From Phycisphaeraceae bacterium (lineage in GTDB: Bacteria > Planctomycetota > Phycisphaerae > Phycisphaerales > UBA1924): a stretch of DNA of 64,000 nt. The notes under the pieces are model-generated. The model had not been told where the DNA came from. It saw only the letters and a list, made by a program, of their open reading frames with translations, and searched no databases. The stretch lies in contig JAHBXD010000001.1 of the NCBI GenBank assembly GCA_019636695.1, positions 923,661 through 987,660 on the forward strand, in the 5' to 3' direction. Each line of letters opens with the position of its first letter. The stretch's first letter is position 1. Made by a program: the position numbers and the translations under genes. Below, piece by piece: positions 60,327 to 64,000 of this stretch.

Positions 60327-60695
60327 ATGGGCGCACAGATCATCCGGCTGGGATTGAGGATCAACTACACGGCCCCGAGCGACATCGACTACGGCGATGT
60401 GGTCGTCCAGGGGGATCTTGTCGGCATCGCCACGCGCGACATCAAGAGCGGCGAGGTCGGGCGCATCGCGCTGGCGGGCCTCTTCGGGATCGTCAAGGAC
60501 ACCGGCGTGGGCACCGCGATCAACGCGGGCACCAAAGTGTACTGGGACGCCAACTCGAAGGTCGCCACGGCGAGCGACGGCGGCGGGCTGAACAAGTTCC
60601 TCGGCGTCTCGACGCGCGATGCGCAGGACGGGGACCGGTTCGTCCGCGTGCTCATGGGCGGCGGCGTGCTGGCCGCGGCGGGGGCGGAGGGCTGA
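60327..60695 (+). CDS. Second DUF2190 family protein (capsid decoration)
   Basis: A 122-residue paralogue of the preceding gene: INYTAPSDIDYGDVVVQGDL, then GEVGRIALAGLFGIVKDTGV and AINAGTKVYWDANSKVATAS align position by position. It probably also decorates the capsid; having two may give mixed or alternative surface proteins. ATG 60327 has GAGGAG six bases upstream. The spacing is that of a head operon. Confidence 0.88.
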   Translation: MGAQIIRLGLRINYTAPSDIDYGDVVVQGDLVGIATRDIKSGEVGRIALAGLFGIVKDTGVGTAINAGTKVYWDANSKVATASDGGGLNKFLGVSTRDAQDGDRFVRVLMGGGVLAAAGAEG

Positions 60696-60696
60696 C

Positions 60697-61080
60697 GTGG
60701 CGGACCTGCTCGAACAGGGCGCGGCGTTCCTCGACGGTCGGCGTCACGCGCACCTGACGCGGACGGTCACGTACCAGCGCGGCGCCGACAGCGTGGACCT
60801 GGCCGCGACGGTCGGGCGCACCGTGTTCGAGCAGGCCGACGAGTCGGGCTTCATCCGCAAGGTCGAGTCGCGCGACTTCCTGGTGCGGCGCGCGGACCTC
60901 GTGCTCAACGGGTCGGAGACGCTGCCCAAGGCGGGCGACCGCGTCCGCGAGGCCGACGGTGCGCAGACCCACGTCTACGAGGTCATGGCGCCCGGCGGTG
61001 AACCGCCGTACCGCTGGTCGGACCCGTACCGCAAGGTGCTGCGCATCCACACCAAGCACGTCGCCACGGAGGGTGCATGA
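60697..61080 (+). CDS. Probable head-tail connector protein
   Basis: A 127-residue protein with GTG start (60697) and GGAGG six bases upstream. It has no clear motif; the segment DRVREADGAQTHVYEVMAPG and the location between decoration and tail genes fit a head completion or stopper protein. It overlaps the next gene by four bases (ATGA). Function is assigned by position only. Confidence 0.7.
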   Translation: MADLLEQGAAFLDGRRHAHLTRTVTYQRGADSVDLAATVGRTVFEQADESGFIRKVESRDFLVRRADLVLNGSETLPKAGDRVREADGAQTHVYEVMAPGGEPPYRWSDPYRKVLRIHTKHVATEGA

Positions 61081-61328
61081 CGGCGACCGCGCCACATCCC
61101 AACGGATCGCGCTGGGCGGGGGTCATCGTGACCATCGTGCTCGCGGCGCTGGCGTTCACCGTCCAGTGGGGCGTAGTGACGACCAAGCTCGATCACGTCG
61201 AGAAGCAGCTGGATGAACTCATCGTCGAGGCCCGGGCGCTGCGGGGCGAGTACCAGGCCGTCGAGCGCCGCGTCTCGTACCTCGAAGGACGTGTGAACGG
61301 CCAGGAAGGACGGAGGCCCGGTCCGTGA
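61077..61328 (+). CDS. Small membrane protein with coiled coil
   Basis: An 83-residue protein with one N-terminal membrane helix (WAGVIVTIVLAALAFTVQWG) and a C-terminal coiled coil (DHVEKQLDELIVEARALRGE). Such proteins appear in phage genomes as spanin- or holin-like or as unknown membrane factors. ATGA overlaps on both sides place it in the structural operon. Confidence 0.7.
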   Translation: MTATAPHPNGSRWAGVIVTIVLAALAFTVQWGVVTTKLDHVEKQLDELIVEARALRGEYQAVERRVSYLEGRVNGQEGRRPGP

Positions 61329-61756
61329 GCACACTCATCGCCATCGCCGACGCGGTCACGGCCAGCCTCAACGCGGGCTCGTTCGGCCAGCCCTTCACCG
61401 CCGAGCGGCTGTACCAGCCCGCCTTCGAGCTCGCGGACCTGTCCGAGCTGAAGGTCAGCGTCGTCCCCAAGGGCGTCAGCATCGCCACCGCCTCGCGCGA
61501 CGGCTCGTACTTCGACTGCGCCGTGGACATCGGCATCCAGAAGAAGATCGACCCCCACGAGGGCGATGCGGAGATCGCCTCGCTTCTGGACCTTGCCGAG
61601 GAGATTGCGGACCACCTGCGCATGAAGCGGCTGGCCGATGTCCCCGAGGCGGTGTGGCTCTCGATCGAGCACGAGCCGGTGGTCGCCGCCGAGCACCTGG
61701 AGCAGCAGCGGGCGCTGACCAGCATCCTCACCGTCACGTACCGGGTCAGGAGGTAG
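61325..61756 (+). CDS. Phage minor structural protein (neck or tail terminator position)
   Basis: A 143-residue protein starting with GTG 61325. It contains a helical start (IAIADAVTASLNAGSFGQPF) and a beta-rich body (ELKVSVVPKGVSIATASRDG; SILTVTYRVRR at the end). Its place before the tail tube fits a tail terminator or gpU/neck protein, but the family is not one I can name. Confidence 0.7.
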   Translation: MSTLIAIADAVTASLNAGSFGQPFTAERLYQPAFELADLSELKVSVVPKGVSIATASRDGSYFDCAVDIGIQKKIDPHEGDAEIASLLDLAEEIADHLRMKRLADVPEAVWLSIEHEPVVAAEHLEQQRALTSILTVTYRVRR

Positions 61757-61759
61757 CGG

Positions 61760-62038
61760 ATGGGCGCGAATCTGTTCTCTCGCCGCTTCACAGTGCAGAG
61801 CACCGACGGATGGGTGAAGGTGAGCGCCGAGTCCGTCGTCGTCGACTGCGAGATCAGGGCCTCGCAGAACAACAACGTCGCCATCCGGCAGGTCGGCAGC
61901 GGCGTTCAGGAAGCGGACGCTGCGCAGTTGTCGAACACGCTCCAGCGCCTCAGCGGCGTCGACCTGTCCGAGCTCGAGGTCTCGACGCCGTCGGCGACGC
62001 CCCTCACCGTACACGTGATCGGATTCAGCAGGAGATGA
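61760..62038 (+). CDS. Small phage protein of unknown function
   Basis: A 92-residue protein with ATG 61760 and AGGAGG just upstream. The body reads VVVDCEIRASQNNNVAIRQV and ends LTVHVIGFSRR. It lies between the predicted terminator and tube genes and is probably a neck or tail component. Confidence 0.65.
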   Translation: MGANLFSRRFTVQSTDGWVKVSAESVVVDCEIRASQNNNVAIRQVGSGVQEADAAQLSNTLQRLSGVDLSELEVSTPSATPLTVHVIGFSRR

Positions 62039-62041
62039 CGC

Positions 62042-62482
62042 ATGGCCATCCGCCTGGGCATGGAAGCCAAGGTCTACCGCAACACCGGCACGTGGGCGAC
62101 GCCCACGTGGGTCGAGATCACCAACGTCCGCGACGTGACGCTCAACCTCGAGACCGGCGAGGCGGACGTGACCACGCGCGCCAACGGCGGCTGGCGGGCG
62201 ACGGCGGCCACGCTCAAAGAGGCGAGCGTCGAGTTCGAGATGGTGTGGGACACCGCCGACGCGGGCTTCACCGCCATCAAGGACGCCTTCTTCAACGGGA
62301 CCAGCATCGACCTGGCCGTGATGGACGGCGACATCACGCAGACCGGCACGCAGGGCCTGCGCGCCGAGTTCTCGATCACATCCTTCAGCCGCTCCGAGCC
62401 GCTGGAAGAGGCGATCACGGTGAGCGTCACCGCAAAGCCGGCGTACTCGGTCAACGCGCCCGAGTGGATGGTCGTGCCCTGA
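62042..62482 (+). CDS. Phage tail tube protein
   Basis: A 146-residue beta-rich protein that matches phage major tail or tube proteins: GMEAKVYRNTGTWATPTWVE, VRDVTLNLETGEADVTTRAN near residue 30, AVMDGDITQTGTQGLRAEFS near 100. The tube forms the channel for DNA passage. AGGAGATGACGC before ATG 62042 gives a strong ribosome site. It is followed, as expected, by the tail chaperone gene pair. Confidence 0.88.
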   Translation: MAIRLGMEAKVYRNTGTWATPTWVEITNVRDVTLNLETGEADVTTRANGGWRATAATLKEASVEFEMVWDTADAGFTAIKDAFFNGTSIDLAVMDGDITQTGTQGLRAEFSITSFSRSEPLEEAITVSVTAKPAYSVNAPEWMVVP

Positions 62483-62492
62483 GGAGTGACCG

Positions 62493-63002
62493 ATGAAGGT
62501 GTTCAAGGACAACGCGGGGCGCGAGTGGACCGTCGAAGTCAATGTCGCGGCTCTCAAGCGCGTCAAGAGCCTCACGGAGGTGAACCTGCTGGGTGTGCTC
62601 GACGGCACGCTCATCGAGCGGCTGATCCGCGACCCTGTGCTGCTGTGCGACGCCGTCTACGCGATCTGCAAGCCGCAGGCTGACGAGCGCAGCGTTACCG
62701 ACGAGGACTTCGGGCGCGCGATGGCGGGGGACGCGATCGAGCACGCCACGGAGGCGCTGCTGGAGGAACTGGTGTCTTTCTGCCCGAGCCCGAGGGACAG
62801 GGCCAACCTCGGGCGGGTGCTCAAGGCCACGAGGGAGGTGATGGACAAGGCCCGCGACATCGTCGAGGCGAAGCTCGACAGCGGCGAGCTGGAGAAGGCG
62901 GCCGAGCAGGCGCTCGCACAGGCGCAGACGGGCACTCGTGGGGGGCTTGGCAGCTCATCTGGCAGTGCGCTGGCATCGCCGGAACCGATCCCGCCAACCT
63001 GA
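62493..63002 (+). CDS. Tail assembly chaperone (gpG-like, 0-frame product)
   Basis: A 169-residue protein starting at ATG 62493 with GAGGAG upstream. The N-terminus FKDNAGREWTVEVNVAALKR and the helical rest are typical of tail tape-measure chaperones in this gene slot. After codon 149 a run of six G (62940-62945) allows a -1 shift that joins the frame to the next one, giving the longer gpGT-like form. The unshifted product ends with a Ser/Pro/Thr-rich tail of 18 residues that looks like noise coding beyond the slip site. Confidence 0.85.
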   Translation: MKVFKDNAGREWTVEVNVAALKRVKSLTEVNLLGVLDGTLIERLIRDPVLLCDAVYAICKPQADERSVTDEDFGRAMAGDAIEHATEALLEELVSFCPSPRDRANLGRVLKATREVMDKARDIVEAKLDSGELEKAAEQALAQAQTGTRGGLGSSSGSALASPEPIPPT

Positions 63003-63247
63003 CCCTGCGCGAGCTGCTCGCGATGGCCGAGGCCCGTCAGAAGCACGACTGGAGCATGACCAGCAGCATGATGGCCCTCATCGCCAACGCCCACCGCGAC
63101 CCGAAGAAGCACGGGCCGTTCAAGCCGACCGACTTCGACCCGACCAGCCGCTCGCATGCGCAACCGATCACGGCTGGCGTCTCCGTTCTCAAGGACGTGT
63201 TCATCGACAAGCGTGTCCCGCCGACGACGAAGGAAGTGATACCTTGA
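62493..63247 (+). CDS. Tail assembly chaperone, -1 frameshift product (gpGT-like)
   Basis: Joined frames 62493-62945 and 62945-63247 give 251 residues. The extension after the shift reads AWQLIWQCAGIAGTDPANLT, then LRELLAMAEARQKHDWSMTS, and is clearly protein-like even before its first ATG at 63023, which shows that ribosomes must reach it by shifting. Lambda-like phages make the G and GT chaperones this way at a defined ratio to load the tape measure protein. The tape measure gene would be next but is not in the window; a DUF4238 gene on the other strand intervenes. Confidence 0.8.
62940..62946 (+). other. Programmed -1 ribosomal frameshift site
   Basis: In the zero frame the codons are CGT GGG GGG CTT. 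Gly-tRNA on the second GGG can move back one base and still pair with GGG, after which GCT TGG CAG is read. The run of six G is the only plausible slip point before the zero-frame stop. Confidence 0.75.
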
Positions 63248-63303
63248 GCCATTCGCAGATGCTTACTGCAGCAGTCGTCGCGGCGCAGATGTGCTCTGTG
63301 ATC

Positions 63304-64000
63304 TCAGACCGTGCTCCATCGTCCGAGCACATCGTCCCGACGATCAACTGCGCCGGACTTGTGCAGTGCCGCGAAGTCACCCCGAGCGAACACGAACCGA
63401 TCCACGTGACCAAGCAGTTCGCCGTTCCAGAACGTAACCTGCTCTGCCGTCAACGTGGGCACACGCGGTTCTGCGTTCCACAGCCCAAGCAACGCGGTAG
63501 TCGGGCCGAGTGGCACGAACACAGCGGTATTCTCCAAGCCGAAGCCGGGCGAGGTGCCCGTCGGGACAGCCTTGATCCATTCGAGCAAGACGGGATGGTC
63601 CGTGCAGACGAGATCGCCGCAAGCCGCAGACGATCGAAGCACAGTCCAGTGTCGCAGCATCAGGAGGCGCATCAGCGTGGGCAGGGACGACAGCATCATG
63701 TCCAAGCGTGCGTTCTGCTTGATCTCGATTCGGATGAGACCCTGATCAAACCACTCCTTCATCTTCGCAGCGAGTTCAGGATCATCGGGTTGAGGCAGCT
63801 TTCCTTCGGCCTCGAGGCGTCGATAGACAGCCTCAACCGGCTTGCGCATGAAGTCATCGATCCAGCGCAGCCGCGCCGGCACTCGCATAGCGAGAAGCGA
63901 GACGAAGGCCATCAGATTCTCTTGGTCCTCCCCAGTAGGGATCGCCGCGCCGTTGTTGATGGCCTTGATCACAGGGGCGGCCGCACCCTCTATCTTGGCG
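63304..64000 (-). CDS. DUF4238 domain protein, 5' end cut off by the window
   Basis: A minus-strand frame open for at least 232 codons to the right edge. It resembles DUF4238 proteins: an early segment MAFVSLLAMRVPARLRWIDD, LVCTDHPVLLEWIK (the family has a TSDNPV-like strand) and PLGPTTALLG. The usual N-terminal HxVPxxYLRxF would lie outside the window; the GTG at 63970-63972 is probably not the true start. It is antisense to the tail genes and is placed between the tail chaperones and the expected tape measure gene, so it is most likely a cargo (moron) gene. The function of DUF4238 is unknown. Confidence 0.78.
   Translation of the reverse strand, partial: AKIEGAAAPVIKAINNGAAIPTGEDQENLMAFVSLLAMRVPARLRWIDDFMRKPVEAVYRRLEAEGKLPQPDDPELAAKMKEWFDQGLIRIEIKQNARLDMMLSSLPTLMRLLMLRHWTVLRSSAACGDLVCTDHPVLLEWIKAVPTGTSPGFGLENTAVFVPLGPTTALLGLWNAEPRVPTLTAEQVTFWNGELLGHVDRFVFARGDFAALHKSGAVDRRDDVLGRWSTV

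Larger units (their letters stand above)
47320..64000. mobile_element. Integrated phage-derived element (left end at tRNA-Pro; right end outside the window)
   Basis: From the 3' half of tRNA-Pro onward the sequence holds a tyrosine integrase, four cargo genes on the minus strand, and a phage head and tail gene set in normal order on the plus strand. It runs off the right edge before tape measure, lysis or regulatory genes. The terminase is truncated, so the element is probably not a fully functional phage. The left boundary is set by inference at the tRNA 3' end, as tRNA-targeting integrases use that region; no second copy of the tRNA end is seen in the window. Confidence 0.85.

Noticed and set aside
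57812..60364. An 850-codon open frame on the minus strand opposite the portal, capsid and decoration genes
   Set aside because: It is antisense to clearly recognisable phage proteins, has Arg/Val/Gly/Asp-heavy composition typical of high-GC shadow frames, and shows no domain.

Overview
The window looks like a chromosome segment of a planctomycete, most likely of the Phycisphaerales (class Phycisphaerae). This is inferred from gene content and architecture. The pointers are a K+-type membrane pyrophosphatase, secreted proteins ending in paired dockerin-like repeats, a PEP-CTERM-like protein, an ECF sigma factor next to a Ser/Thr kinase with TPRs, a very long SecA, and high GC. No rRNA is present, so the assignment rests on proteins only.

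Positions 1-47276 are ordinary chromosome. Left to right they hold: a cut-off secreted protein; a minus-strand run gmhA - hypothetical - rpsU - hppA; tRNA-Tyr with its own promoter and terminator; a dockerin-type secreted protein; an ECF sigma factor and TPR kinase; DinB and HIT proteins; an IS5-type transposase scar; a phosphate block (PPK2 and Na/Pi symporter); an RND efflux pair; an SLC13/TrkA-C permease; recA; a YrdC-phosphatase fusion coupled to rpiB; a sodium:alanine symporter coupled to an acetyltransferase; a TrpG/PabA glutaminase; a PEP-CTERM-like protein; an FtsX-type ABC exporter with a His-rich loop; a DUF1028/FG-GAP/dockerin protein; an ECF/anti-sigma pair translationally coupled by ATGA overlap; a tight operon ribF - nrnA - DNA methyltransferase; a stand-alone TSCPD protein; a possible leader ORF followed by secA; and a pseudopilin.

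Positions 47277-64000 are an integrated phage-derived element that continues past the right edge. It begins at a tRNA-Pro(CGG) gene followed by a tyrosine integrase. From 56231 on it carries a normal head-to-tail order: small protein, portal, protease-capsid fusion, two DUF2190 proteins, connectors, tail tube, and tail chaperones with a -1 frameshift site. Its left end is abnormal. The terminase large subunit keeps only its C-terminal nuclease part, and in place of the missing part sit four minus-strand genes that are not phage structural genes.

Three of those four genes are coupled by ATGA overlaps: a GT4 glycosyltransferase fused to a radical SAM enzyme, a WG-repeat protein fused to a P-loop kinase, and a nucleotidyltransferase fused to a tyrosine phosphatase. 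A fourth gene upstream may have an OGG-like fold. This cassette is the best candidate in the window for an undescribed system; its function is unknown. A DUF4238 gene lies antisense inside the tail module as a second cargo gene.

Secondary points of interest are a SecM-like leader arrangement before secA, large insertions in the pyrophosphatase and the alanine symporter, the fused ywlC/ywlE-like protein before rpiB, and the stand-alone C-terminal module of a B12-dependent ribonucleotide reductase.
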